In this document: positions 34,297 to 46,317 of the stretch, one piece after another
Numbering within the stretch: position 1 is the first letter of the stretch
How the letters are laid out: each line of letters starts with the position of its first letter
From: Dentipellis sp. KUC8613
Taxonomy: Eukaryota > Basidiomycota > Agaricomycetes > Russulales > Hericiaceae
Reading direction: 5' to 3'
DNA: 64,000 nucleotides
Assembly (NCBI GenBank): GCA_002286715.1
Contig: NSJX01000004.1
Span: 880,253-944,252, forward strand
Notes under the pieces: generated by a model
Seen by the model: the letters and a program-made list of their open reading frames with translations, nothing else
Told to the model about the DNA's origin: nothing
Database searches by the model: none
Made by a program: the position numbers and the translations under genes

Positions 34297-36250
34297 ATGT
34301 CTTATCTTTCTTCTGACTTCAGCCCAACTCTTTCCAGGATGTCCAGTAAAGCCCAGAAATCGGCATCTGACTGCCCCTTCGTTTGTGAGAAAGAGCTGCC
34401 AGTGCAGAATGGCACGTCCGTGCAAGTCGACGAGGATGTTTTTATAGACAGCGACGACCACCAAATACGATACAAGACACTCAGCTGGCAGGTCAGCGTC
34501 GCACTACCCGTTCCAACAGCATCTCTTGAGCAGGTGTCTGCAGTTTGTTGGCCTGTTGATGACAGCCGAGATAGTTAGCAACGGCATGCTCTCACTGCCC
34601 AATGCTGTCGCGGTCATCGGTGAGCCTGCTCTTCAGATAGTGTATTCTACTTCTCATAACGACACGTAGGACTTGTACCGTCTGTCATCTTAACGGTTTT
34701 TCTAGGTATCTTTGGACTGTTTACAGCCAAGTTGCTTATCGACTTCAAATTGAACCATCCGGAGGTCCACAACATGGGTGACATTCCACTATCAATCAGC
34801 GATGCTGTTGGCACATGCTCACCCGCTCGTAAGGCGACGCTGGTTTCATTATTTTTGGATCCATTGGGAGAGAGGTACTATCTCTCGGAACTGTTATATT
34901 CTCTATCTGTGCATTGGTATGTGGACTACCTTTTTTCTCGAATGCAACAGAACTTATCAGCGGCTTCGCAGGGATCTGAGCTGTTGTCCGGCCAACAAGC
35001 ACTCTCGACCTTGTCCAATAACGGACTTTGTTCTGTCTATCTGGTGTTGATTTTTACCGTCGCTACTTTCATTGTAGCCTTACCACGCACCTTCGACCGC
35101 TTGAGTGGGCTAGGCTTCATCAGCGTAGCACTCATTATTATAACGGCGGTGGTGGCCATGGCTGGAGCAGGGACAAATCCCGTACCAGGTCGTCTTGTCC
35201 AAGCCACTGTCAAAACGAATTTTGAGCGAGCATTTCTTGCTATCACCGGTCCGGTTTGTCTTTGAAGCACTCCAACAAATGACCCGTGTACTGACTGTGC
35301 ATAGGTTTTTGCGTATGCTGGTATATATTTTTTCTTCTACTTCCTCGTCTTGACTTGATATGTATTCACACCAGGGCATTTCATGTGCGAACATCTCCTG
35401 ATATAAGTTTGCAGCCAGGTTAATAGAGCACTTCTAGGTTTTTCTTCCTAATATCTGAAATGCGAAGACCTCAGGACGCAATGAAGGTTGATATTATGCA
35501 TACAAATTGAAGCTGACGCGTCTCACTATACATCACCCAGGCTGCTTGGTGCCTGCAAGTTTCGGCCACAACGCTATATGTTGTATTCAGCGTTACGGTA
35601 TATGTCTATATCGGCAGCACCGTCCAGTCGCCTGCTTTGTTCTCACTCCCTGAAAAGTGGTCCAAAGCATCCTTCGCCCTAGGCATGGTCAATTTCTTGT
35701 TGTCAGTACCACTCACCGTGCCTTTGAATCGCCGAGGTTGACCAACGTCCGTGTCTTCCACAGGGCCGGCGCCCTATGTACTCACACAGCAAGCAAGCTG
35801 GTATTCATTCGATTTTTCCGCCATTCGCGTCACGTCTATAGCCACACCCTCCTTGGATGGACCGTTTGGATTGCGCTGTGTTTTCTAACGTGCGCGTCGG
35901 CGTTCATCCTCGCTGTCGCAGTGCCCATCTTCTCAGATCTTATCGGTATCGCTGCGGCGCTGTTTGCCTCTTGGTACACGTACGGACTTGGAGGGTTCTT
36001 CTGGATGCATGACGTTTACCATCTCGAAGGAGGGTTGAGCGGCTGGAAGCGGAGGCCAGTTGGTACGATGCTTGCCATCTTGACCATCCTTGCAGGGGCG
36101 TTCATTTGCGTAGCTGGGACCTATGTCACTATCAAAGTACGTGGCTATGTCTTCCATTTTGCATGTTCAAATCTGTATCCTCACCCATCACTCTAGTTGA
36201 TCGTCGATGCATACAAGAGTGGGACCGTCGGGCACCCATTCACCTGCTGA
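34297..36250 (+). CDS. AAAP-family amino-acid transporter
   Basis: Predicted proton-coupled amino-acid permease of the vacuole or plasma membrane (Aa_trans fold). After splicing: YKTLSWQFVGLLMTAEIVSNGMLSLPNAVAVIG, then VILTVFLGIFGLFTAKLLIDFKLNHPEVHNMGDAGFIIFG, IGREVLSLGTVIFSICALGSELLSGQQALSTLS, further helices, FAYAGHFMFFFLISEMRRPQDAMKAAWCLQ, and the last helices ending HPFTC. About ten or eleven transmembrane segments fit the family. Introns were placed so that the family motifs join: MG-DAGF via acceptor cgtaag, and CAL-GSELL via acceptor ttcgcag. Two in-frame ATGs, 34297 and 34339, are possible starts. Transported amino acid not deducible. Confidence 0.88.
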
Positions 36251-36613
36251 ATTTGAGTTAAGCCTGAATTCGAAGTCGAGATTCCATACTATGTACTAGT
36301 CATGCACGATGACACCGCACCGTAAAGGCCTTTGAACGCCCGTAGAAAAAGTCGGATCAACACGATAATCACGCCTGATAATGTACAGCCTTGGATAACC
36401 GTTCCGTCCGCATTGGCCACGGGTCTCGTCATAAGAGCAGAGGTAAGACGGCGGCAGATCCCAGATTACCCCTTGCTCGAGGGTGACGCGGACACGCACG
36501 GCAGCTCGTTAGCGTACACGCGTGGCAGACGCACGCCGACTCACACTTAAACTGCGCATGTGCACGCGACACCGACATTGAAGCAAGCGCCCTCTCCACT
36601 TGCCTTCTTCCCG
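36251..36613. promoter_or_regulatory. Intergenic; promoter of acyltransferase
   Basis: About 360 bases with the transporter 3' UTR and the acyltransferase promoter. No TATA box or extra gene was recognised. Confidence 0.4.
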
Positions 36614-38157
36614 ATGGCCAAGGGTCTCCATACTCTCGAGATATCGAAGCGGCCGCCGAAGACATGGGCGCAGACGCTGAACGCCATCGCCTTCTCCGTC
36701 GTCTTCAACTTCGGCTGCCTGATGGTCAATCTGTCGCAATTCGCGTTCCTGTTCCCCCTGCGACTTCTTCCGTTTCCGTGGGCGCAGCAGTGGTACGAGA
36801 CTGGGATTCGCTACAGCAAAGGGGCATTCGGGACGCTATTGGGTAAGTGTCCTTGGCACACAAGACATATACACTGCTGTGGGATGCTGATCTCGATCCG
36901 GTCATGTGTGTTCCAGTGCTGATGTGCCAATGGCTGGCGCCCACGAGACTGGTCGTGACGTTCGAGACGGAGGGCCCTGGCGCGTTCACAGAAGAGGAGG
37001 TGGCTAAGGTGGCCGTCAGAAACAAGAGCGGGCGGGTGGTCGGGCTTAACCTTCCGCAGAAGCTGGTGCTGATCGCGAATCACCAGGTATGGTTGCTAGT
37101 TTGCAGAAGCCATGGGTTCTTGGCACTGACGTTGTCCTGACAGGTCTATGTCGACTGGTGGTATGCATGGTGTCTGACCTACTTCATGGGCACACACCGC
37201 GACGTGTTTATCGTGTTGAAGAAGAGTTTGAAGTGGGTTCCTGTCTTAGGATGGGTACGTCCCGGCATCTGGTTGTTTTGTGACGACCAGATCCTCAAGC
37301 TTGTATAGGGGATGCAATTCTTCGACTTTATCTTCCTCGCCCGATCCTGGGCCGCCGACCGCCTCTATCTCGTGAAGAGACTTTCCGTGCTCGGGTCGCA
37401 CGCAGAGAAGCACGACGAGCCCCTGACCTTCCTCCTTTATCCTGAAGGAACGCTGGTCAGCAATGACACTCGGCCTATCAGCAAGAAGTACGCAGATAAA
37501 CTGGGCATCGTAAGTCCATGCTCTATTTACGCGCACCGATTTCTAAGGCTTTTCTAGCCCGACATGCTCCACACACTCCTTCCTCGTTCTACAGGACTTC
37601 TATATAGTCTTCGTGCACTCGGACCTCGGATACCGAACTTGCAGCTCTTAGACATCACAGTGGCGTATCCGGGTACGTCCATTTCATACTTTATCATCTT
37701 CTATACTAAAGTTTACTGTGAACTGTTTGAAGGTATCCCCCCAATGGGCTTTGGGCAGTCCTGGTACACCCTGCGATCCGTGTTCCTTGATCGTGTGCCG
37801 CCTCCAGCTGTGCACATGCATATTCGCCGCTTCGACGTGGCGAAAGACGTTCCGATCGGCGATGTCTCCAAGAGCAAGCCCGACGCTATTCCCAATAGCA
37901 CCGGTTTAGAGTCGGAGGTTCCTGAGAATGAGCGCGAGACGTTCGATTTGTGGCTTCGCGAACGTTGGCAAGAGAAGGATCAGTTCATGGCTCGATTCCA
38001 TACCACCGGGACGCTGGCATCAGAGAAAGAGGCGGCGAAGACTATCGTCATTCCACTTCAAATCCGAAGCCAGACCGAAATCCTGGGTGCCTTCTGTTTC
38101 TTCATACCTGCTGCTGCAGGATTTGTATACTCAAGACTGCGTGGTCTCACTTCGTAA
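36614..38157 (+). CDS. PlsC-type lysophospholipid acyltransferase
   Basis: Predicted ER membrane enzyme that transfers an acyl group to a lysophospholipid (LPA/lysocardiolipin-type). A hydrophobic N-terminal segment is followed by acyltransferase motif I NHQVYVDWWY (H-x4-D), FIVLKKSLKWVPVLGW, the intermediate FDFIFLARSW, motif III LLYPEGTLVS, then TGLLYSLRALG and DITVAYPG. Near the end is a second hydrophobic segment (ILGAFCFFIPAAAGFVYSRLRG). About 390 residues, with five or so introns. The motif order resembles LCLAT1/AGPAT and yeast CST26-type enzymes. Substrate not determined. Confidence 0.87.
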
Positions 38158-38403
38158 CGCTTGGACTTGTTGTGACAAGGTATCGGACATGTATGGATAC
38201 ACAGGTGGATGGGCTTGTTTGTGGGTTTACAGGGTTGGCTGTATTAACCACTTGTGTAAGGTCTTCGTTACCTTCCTACTATCACTCTTGTTGGTTATTA
38301 CGATAAATGTGGTTGTGGAATGGAGTAGGAGTGGACGCTAATACATCACGAAAGGGGTGACGGGATCATATTCTAGCACGGACCAGCCTAAGTCATAAGC
38401 CAA
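38158..38403. other. Convergent 3' region
   Basis: About 245 bases between the acyltransferase stop and the TIM8 stop. No gene is seen. Confidence 0.4.
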
Positions 38404-38766
38404 TCAAGCAGAATGCCTCTGCGCTTCGAGCTGCTTGACCAGATACAAGCTTGTGTCCAAGAACCTGTCGACGCAATTTGCGAGGCAGCTCTCCTCGCCC
38501 CGAGAGAACCGCGTGGAAGGTGTTCCCGTAACGCATCTGCACATCTTGTCAGTTACAATCATTCCTGAAGAGAATAATATATGCACGCACTTATCCCAGC
38601 ACCTGCTGGTCATCGAGTGGATGGACTGCGCGACGCGCGCCTGGGCCTGCTCGCGGTCAATGAATGTCCGCAGCTCATTCTGTAAGATGCGAATAGCTTA
38701 GCAACCCACGTCAACGGTGGATGAAAGAAGGACACGTACTTGTGTAGCTTCGTCAAAACCGTCCAT
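38404..38766 (-). CDS. TIM8: Mitochondrial small Tim chaperone TIM8
   Basis: Small intermembrane-space chaperone that works with TIM13 to escort hydrophobic precursors. The spliced protein is about 82 residues: MDGFDEATQ / NELRTFIDREQAQARVAQSIHSMTSR, then twin Cx3C motifs CWDKC and CLANC, separated by 15-16 residues, and a C-terminal helix FLDTSLYLVKQLEAQRHSA. The last intron must be read with donor gtgcgt after GATAA and acceptor gtgcag, otherwise CWDKC is lost. Gene and family are well supported by the Cx3C pair and the MDGFD start. Confidence 0.92.
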
Positions 38767-39184
38767 GTTGAAATCGAGCAATATATGACGACGGTGAGAG
38801 TCGACAGGACGTGTCACGGTAGAATTTGAGACGCGCCAGCAGAGTTGTGGCGCACGTGTCATGACCAAGCATTATTACGTACCTGCTCGCTGCTTCTTGG
38901 CTAGACTGTGCCGGTCTGGGAACTGCTAAGCTGATGCATTTTGCTGGTAACCAGGTTTCGCTTTGAGATAGCACGGTGGCAATAGACCAATGTTAGGTCA
39001 TGGGCCCTCAGACGTACATATCGAATCATTTCTTGTTACAGCAAGTCAAACAAAAAAGGCAACATACGCCCGAGGAGCGACGTAGCCCCGTCTAGCTGAG
39101 ATTGCTGGTCGATAAATGCGGGGAGCGTGAGAGGGTCGACTCATGCTGAACCGTGTGCAGTTCCTTGTTCGCTGATCGGGAAAA
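38767..39184. promoter_or_regulatory. TIM8 upstream region
   Basis: About 418 bases upstream of the minus-strand TIM8 start. No gene recognised. Confidence 0.35.
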
Positions 39185-39451
39185 TTAATTCTGAGGGCAG
39201 CCCTCGAGGGATGGGGGTGGTAGGACCAAATTTGCCTCCGTCGGGTTAAATTCCCGCGAAGATCGAAGTTGGATGGGCTTAGTCAGCGATAGGCGTTGCT
39301 TCTGGATTTGTCGACGGCGCTGGTCCGTCTTCAATTTCTCATCTGTAAGTATTTCGTTCCTAGCTATCTCTCTGCATTTCTGCTGTCTTTTGTTCTCTTG
39401 TGCAACCTTCTCTTGTTGCTGGAGAGTGGCTCTGTCCGACGCGTCCGTCAT
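39185..39451 (-). CDS. Possible small basic coiled-coil protein
   Basis: An 88-residue frame with an ATG at 39451, MTDASDRATLQQQEKVAQ, Lys/Arg/Gln-rich and helical in the first two thirds, ending in a short Pro-rich tail. The codons just upstream (KNHVPFHEEDD) stay open, so the ATG may be internal and the gene may begin in an earlier exon. A splice from a frame around 39486-39760 (acceptor atctag) would keep the frame, but that exon overlaps the promoter of the IES1-like gene and is doubtful. No family recognised. Confidence 0.4.
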   Translation of the reverse strand: MTDASDRATLQQQEKVAQENKRQQKCREIARNEILTDEKLKTDQRRRQIQKQRLSLTKPIQLRSSREFNPTEANLVLPPPSLEGCPQN

Positions 39452-39759
39452 GTCGTCTTCCTCATGAAAGGGGACGTGGTTCTTGCTAGATTGACATGCG
39501 GGCTTCCATAGATCGCTCGTACCTTCTGAAGAAAAATCGTGCGAACAGACAACCGCTTACACGTGGAATCCTCAAGGTTATGGCCTCTTCACAACCATTA
39601 TGGTGATGAAGCTGCTCCCCGACGCGTCGCCTCGTGTTTGGCCCTTTCCTTCCTGCCCCGTGCTTTCGCCTTTCTTGGTTCGCTTTCCTACTATATAAGG
39701 CCTCTGGAACCGATGCAAATCCCAGCTGTCTAGGTCTATAACAAACACATCGCATTCTC
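39452..39759. promoter_or_regulatory. Upstream region of IES1-like copy B
   Basis: About 310 bases. It contains a TATATAAG box and no confident additional exon. Confidence 0.45.
39693..39700 (+). promoter_or_regulatory. TATA box (TATATAAG) of IES1-like copy B
   Basis: Lies about 60 bases before the ATG at 39760, a usual fungal distance. Copy A shows no such box. Confidence 0.5.
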
Positions 39760-41589
39760 ATGGATCGCTCACAACATCTAACAGGCTCTCAGCTGCAGTG
39801 AGTCCTCCGTCTGCGCGTACATTACGTCTGCTCATGTTCGGCGTCTCAAGGTCTCAGTACATCTCTCGCAAGACATTAGCGATAAAGCGCGGAGACTCGG
39901 AGACACTCACCCGAGAAGACGTTCAATATGATCTACTGTACTATATATTCACCGACCCGACCTTGGCCTTCACCGACGAGACGCCGGGAAAGCCACCGAC
40001 CAAAGTTAATTTCTGCGACCTCTACGTCAACGCGCTATACAACTCGACCAAATGCTCCAAGATCATGAGGGACAAGATGACGGACACGCCCGCGTTTGCG
40101 ATCGAGTTCGCCAAAATATCCCTTCTCACAAACGTCGGCAGAATCAACACCACCATGGCCTGTGCGTAGGCGCTTACTCGCTGCCGTGATATGGGCTGAC
40201 TTGCCCATAGTCTTCCCAGAAATGAAGACAGCCCTTCGAAGCTACCACCCCGTACCATCCCTGCAGAAGACGGATGGAAACGTCCAAGATGCACCCCGAA
40301 TCAAGAATTGTCTCAAGGCAGCTCTGCTGCCGGGAGAACAGAAGTCACCACCCCCATCCACCCCAGCCGATATCATCAGCCGAGTTGTAAGAATCTCTGG
40401 ATCCGTTCATGACTCACTGTTACTCACTGTCATTCTAGAGAGCCGGCACGGTACCTCCGACCAGCATCGTCAATCTGCTGTTTGTGTTGACCAACTATTC
40501 CACCGTGAGTCGATCGCTTATGCTAAATCTGCGGCTGCTGAGTTGTGTGCCCAGTCGCTTGCGCCAATTCATTTCGACCCTCCTGTGGAATTCGTCGACA
40601 TATTTCTCCCTATCAATATCTCTTCCGTCGCGCGCGCGAAAGCATTTCTGTGGATGGTATTCCACTATCACGAGAGCCCCGACCTCCCTAACCCGTTCTC
40701 CGACGACTACGCGCGTAGCCATCCCGGAAAGGTTCCCTGGCTGCTCCGTCTTTCGCCAGAAGAGCAGAGGCGAGAGAACGTAGACCCGCCGGAGGAAATA
40801 GAGTGGGGGAAGAAGATGGCGGGCCAGCGGAGCATGTTTCTCCAGGACCTTGTTTCCGGCAACAACCCAGAACGGAGACAGAAAGAACCGGTGGCAAGTT
40901 CGTCCACACAAGGTGCGTCTCTTTACGCTCTATCACCGCGGCGTGTCACGAATATGCAATCTCTGCTATCTGTCCAGTCGAAGACACATCAACCCGGGCG
41001 CGCCGCCCGCGTCACTATTATACACACGAGAGCCAGAAACACGCGACGTTCCACCATTATATTCCTACCGAAAAGGTTAAAGCGAAGCAATCTGAGAACC
41101 CGCCGCCCGCACCAGGTCTGTCCGATGCTATTGTTGCGGCTGTCCATCTCATTGATGTCTTCTTGAAGTCGTGACAACAAACACGAACAGCCATGTGGGT
41201 GGGCGAGTACGCGGACGAGAACGTGAGCATGAGCGACCGCAAGAGCGCGAACGTGAACCACCGGCACCAGCGCCTCGGTCGCGATCTATGTTTCAGCGTT
41301 GCGTGCCCTTCATCTCTGCACCCGACACTGGCTGGCACTGACGTGTTCATCATCTCGCATACAGAGGCATGGCAGCGTGTGCAGACGATGGATCCGCTTG
41401 TCGACTCGGATGAGGAAGGCCTCGATGAACACGCACGGGCGGAATACCGTAAGCTTCCGATCGTGCTCGCCTCGTGTGTTCTGATGTCCGTTATTGACGT
41501 TTCCCTGAACCGCAGAGGGCCGTTTGCGCGTGCTACACTCCATCTGGCCGCAAGGGCCGGCCAGCCAACACGGGCATCTCCTCAGGTAG
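39760..41589 (+). CDS. INO80 complex subunit 1-like protein, copy B
   Basis: Paralogue of the gene at 26036-27809 with the same block order. Spliced start MDRSQHLTGSQLQSQYISRKTLAIKRG, then LTREDVQYDLLYYIFTDPTLAFTDE, FCDLYVNALYNSTKCSKIMRDKM, AKISLLTNVGRINTTMA, PEMKTALRSYHPVPSLQKTDG, QDAPRIKNCLKAALL, TSIVNLLFVLTNYST, ARAKAFLWMVFHYHE, ENVDPPEEIEWG. The tail differs (Arg/Pro-rich) but keeps DPLVDSDEEGLDEHARAEY and the intron before it. The last exon gives QGRLRVLHSIWPQG...HLLR. All splice joints can be made in frame, so it looks intact. No frameshift or early stop was found. Whether it joins the same complex or has a specialised role is unknown. Confidence 0.8.
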
Positions 41590-42337
41590 CGCGCGGACAT
41601 CGATAGAACTGGAAATGTGTGGGTACAGATGCAGACGGAGAACTCAGACGGAGGACAACCCCCACTTTCTTGATTATGCTGATAAACCAGGGCAGATATG
41701 GTGTTGACATTGATGGGATTTCACTTTTACAGCCCGCGCTCGGACATTTACTTCTACCCTCTTCCTGTAGCCATCACGATACCCTAATTCCACGGCGGGC
41801 GACACCGTGCCGCTAATCGATGTCTGACTCGAGCTCTCGACCACAGTCGAAACCGTACTTATCATTGCATGAAACGTGATGTGCTGGAGTCCTTTGAAAA
41901 TGCTCTGACAATGCATGATATGAGGGGGGCATAGTACTTATGAGTGGTGGGCAAAGCCCATGCAACGTAATTAACTAGAATCCGTGCATGTCTATTCCTC
42001 TCTCGAAAAGAATGTGGTGTAGCTGCAAACGATATCGACGACACGGTGTAAATATCCTAGGAGGGGCACAGCCCACGAACGGATAGAGGGGACAGAGGAG
42101 ATACCGAAAATGAGACGGGGTGACCGCCTGAGTAGTAATACGTTCCGAAACCTCCAGTCCGTTTCCACAAATATTCGAACACCTAATCGCACACTCGGCA
42201 CAGCAACAGTTGAGATGATCCAGTCCTCCTGAAGCGGGTACGTATCAGGAAGACGAACTCGCGGTCAAGAAACAATCAACAAACTTACATCTACGCATAC
42301 AATCCATTTCCAATTCCAGTCGTCTCGGGGTGATTCT
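41590..42337. other. Convergent intergenic, no gene seen
   Basis: About 748 bases between the IES1-like copy B stop and the stop of the next gene. Presumably 3' UTRs. Open frames are short. Confidence 0.5.
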
Positions 42338-43561
42338 CTAGAAGCCACCTGGCATGCTGAGCACAGGGTGTGCAAAGCCACAGCGTTGGCGCTTGAGCAG
42401 TTCGGCAGGGGCACTAAGCCTCTTAGCCCTACGGAGAGTTTCGTCGTGGCCACTGGTTCCGTGTTCAGAGTCGTCAGGGCCGAGCATACGGCGACGCAGC
42501 ATCGACATCATGTCCTTGCCCTTGCGACCGCGGGGGTCCAGGACAGACAGGTTCGTCTCGGTAAGATCCGTGGGCGAGGACGAAGCCGAGCGGGGCACGA
42601 CAGTCGTGGTGATCTGCAGGTTGGGCGACACCGGGGAGGAGGGCGACACCGGCATGGGCGGGATGTCCAAGGCAGGCGGGGGCAGCTTCGGAGCAGGCTT
42701 GGCACGTGCCAAGGCGAGAGGAGCAGGGCCTTTGGCAAGTTCGGGGCTAGACCTGCGCGGGGGGGAACCCGAGCGCAAGAACGCTGGCAAGCGGGAGCCG
42801 GGCTCGTCCTTGGTGACGGTTGCCTGCTTCTGGGTGCTGAGGCGTGCCGTAATCTGGTCGAGGGACGGGAGACGCTGAGAGTTGGCGGGCTGCAAGACGG
42901 CGCGACGGGGGCTGTTGACCTGCTTGCCGTTGCGAACACGGTAGTCGACCTGTTCGACCCAAGGCTGCACGGTGGGGAAGGTGCCATCCTCCTCGTCGAG
43001 GGCCTCGAACATCGCGAGTGGCGACACAAGACCCGGGGTAGGGAGCGTGAAATGGAAGATGGCAGGGGACTCCGGAGGGGTCTTGGGTGTCATGGTGGCC
43101 GAAGGGGACGGGGGAGCCGTGAGCTTGGAGAGGAACATAGCGCGGCGCTCCACTAAGTTCAAAAATTGAACATCAACGGACATTTGAGACGCGAATTGAG
43201 ACGCACTCTGCTTGCTCTTGTGGGCCTTGAGGGCGATCTCCTTGCGGAGGTCAGCGACCCTCTTGCCGCCAGCAGTCGAGTTCCTCTCGCGGGTGGCGGC
43301 GAGGAGAGCCTGGAAGCGCTCCTGCTCGAGACCCTTGCCCGCGGCAGCATCTGCCGGGCGGAGAGGCGAAGGCTGACGGTGGAAGCGAGGAGAGACAGTG
43401 GGAGGAGGGCTCAAGAGCGAGGCCCTGTAAGGATCCTCACCACCGCTGGGGGAAGAAGGAGAGAACTGCGCGTCAAAAGGAGAGAAAGGCTCGGGAACAG
43501 GCTCAGCAGCCGGAGCAGGAGAAATGCAGATCTGGGGAACGGGGGAGGCGAGAGAAACCAT
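42338..43561 (-). CDS. Unknown intronless Pro/Ser-rich protein
   Basis: A 407-residue single-exon frame with a real ATG (MVSLASPVPQICISPAP). No recognised enzyme domain. A helical basic segment (ADLRKEIALKAHKSKQSASQFASQMSVDVQFLNLVERRAMFLSKL) is the most structured part. Further on are short motifs that look conserved: IFHFTLPTPGLVSPL, VEQVDYRVRNGKQ, LPSLDQITARLS. The tail is KRQRCGFAHPVLSMPGGF. The composition and short motifs suggest a regulatory, probably nuclear or cytoplasmic scaffold protein (inference). Nothing indicates horizontal transfer. Confidence 0.75.
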   Translation of the reverse strand: MVSLASPVPQICISPAPAAEPVPEPFSPFDAQFSPSSPSGGEDPYRASLLSPPPTVSPRFHRQPSPLRPADAAAGKGLEQERFQALLAATRERNSTAGGKRVADLRKEIALKAHKSKQSASQFASQMSVDVQFLNLVERRAMFLSKLTAPPSPSATMTPKTPPESPAIFHFTLPTPGLVSPLAMFEALDEEDGTFPTVQPWVEQVDYRVRNGKQVNSPRRAVLQPANSQRLPSLDQITARLSTQKQATVTKDEPGSRLPAFLRSGSPPRRSSPELAKGPAPLALARAKPAPKLPPPALDIPPMPVSPSSPVSPNLQITTTVVPRSASSSPTDLTETNLSVLDPRGRKGKDMMSMLRRRMLGPDDSEHGTSGHDETLRRAKRLSAPAELLKRQRCGFAHPVLSMPGGF

Positions 43562-44708
43562 GGCGAATGCAAGTTAAGAAAAAAAAAGTAGAGAAAAATC
43601 CGTTGGTGAATGGAATGGGACTGGAAGAGAGGGAGGATTAGAGGGGCGACCAGCACCGGTGTATGGCGTAGGATGCCGGGGAGGAGGTAAGAGTAGGAGG
43701 AGAGAGAGAAGAAAGAGAAAAGAAACCACAGACCAGAGCACGCGGTAAGGGAAAGAAAGAGAAGAGAGGATGGAGACTATATACGTCTGCGGCGGTGATG
43801 GCGACCCGACGGCGTGTGTCCCACGGTCGATCATCAATTCGCTGGCCCGCCGTCGCTCTGTCCACTTGTTCGCCTAACTTCAGCTTCCCCTCCTCTTGCC
43901 ACCCGCAAGCCAGCCGTCTCGAGACCAGCCCAGACCGACAAACGCTTTCTTTCTTCCTCTCGAGACCCCCTCCGCCCCTTCCATGGCAACACCTCTGCGC
44001 TGCGCGTCCGCGATCGGCTCTGGCGCGTTTTCCATCCCTCATCACCCCTTGCTCCAAGGAGTCGTGATTTTATCCGGCGTTCCTTAATCGACATGCCCGT
44101 CCCATCATCCACACGACACACAACTCCTGCTCGCAGCTCGCTTGCCTGCTCACGATCGTCCCGTGGACGCCCGTGAGCTCGCCTCGCGCGTCGGCGAAAA
44201 CGCAGGTGTCCGTTTGTTGCCAACTCGCCCAGTGATGTTCGTTGCTACTCGTCATCGCGTTTCGTTCTTCGGCACCGCAGATCACCCAGTTCTCAAGTCG
44301 TCTCGGTCGGCTGTACATTGGCGCCCTGCTTATCTAGTCGGGGATGGGTCTCGCTGACCACTGCCTAGACTCTCGCTGCGACCAGCGAGCGTAGGCGCTG
44401 CCTCTTCTCAGGGCAGTCGTAAGCTTCCCGGTGACAAATATAAACACCCGTACACAAACTAGCGTGCTTTCCAAGCCTGTCCCGGACGACCCGTTGATTG
44501 TGTTTCAATAAAAGCATTGCCTTTTGAAGCCTCGTGTAAGTCGGGATGTCGGCCTGATTGTGAAAGCTCAGTGTGTACAGCATTGAGGACAAAACGCCTT
44601 CGTGGTCAGGGTCGGAACTCGACGCACCCGAACCTCGACATAAGAACGAGTACATTACAATTGATTGTTGGGTGCTACTTTCACATACACACATTTGGCT
44701 TCATGGTA
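43562..44708. promoter_or_regulatory. Long intergenic region, GA-rich promoter side
   Basis: About 1.15 kb. Purine-rich on the plus strand from about 43580 to 43775 (pyrimidine-rich on the coding strand of the minus-strand gene). A TATATA element is near 43776-43781, about 215 bases before its ATG. The rest (43800-44708) is the 3' side of LYS1 plus unassigned sequence. Overlapping open frames on both strands have no domain features. Confidence 0.45.
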
Positions 44709-45985
<1,277 letters not shown>

Positions 45986-46317
45986 GGTGAGTAGGAGGTG
46001 GTAGGGGTGAACGTTACACTAGAATTGAAGCCCCTCTGAAGCCTTTCAATAATTTGAAGGTGACTCGACCCAAAAGAGTCAGTCGCGTGTTGCCGGGATG
46101 CCGAGACGAAGCTCTGGGGTCACAACACGTGATAGGACAGATCTCGATCGGATTGCGGGGCTTTGCGGGGACCCGGGGCCTCGTCAACAAGAAACCAATA
46201 CACGAAGACTTCCATCTATACACGCAAACATGCAACATTCAGCCTATTTGAATCACTGCAAACACCACTAGGTATGATATTTAGTTCGTGTAGCATCTTA
46301 CGTTCGGCAATATCAAT
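45986..46317. promoter_or_regulatory. LYS1 promoter with two near-Gcn4 elements
   Basis: About 332 bases between LYS1 and the SDR gene. TGACTC (46061-46066) and GAGTCA (46076-46081) face each other 9 bases apart, each one base short of TGA(C/G)TCA, about 75-95 bases before the LYS1 ATG. Confidence 0.35.

Noticed and set aside
42354..43156. Long plus-strand frames opposite the intronless gene
   Set aside because: No domain features. The minus-strand frame is longer, has a clean ATG and stop, and carries conserved-looking motifs.
44365..44694. 109-codon minus-strand frame downstream of LYS1
   Set aside because: No domain features, in the 3' region of LYS1; treated as UTR.
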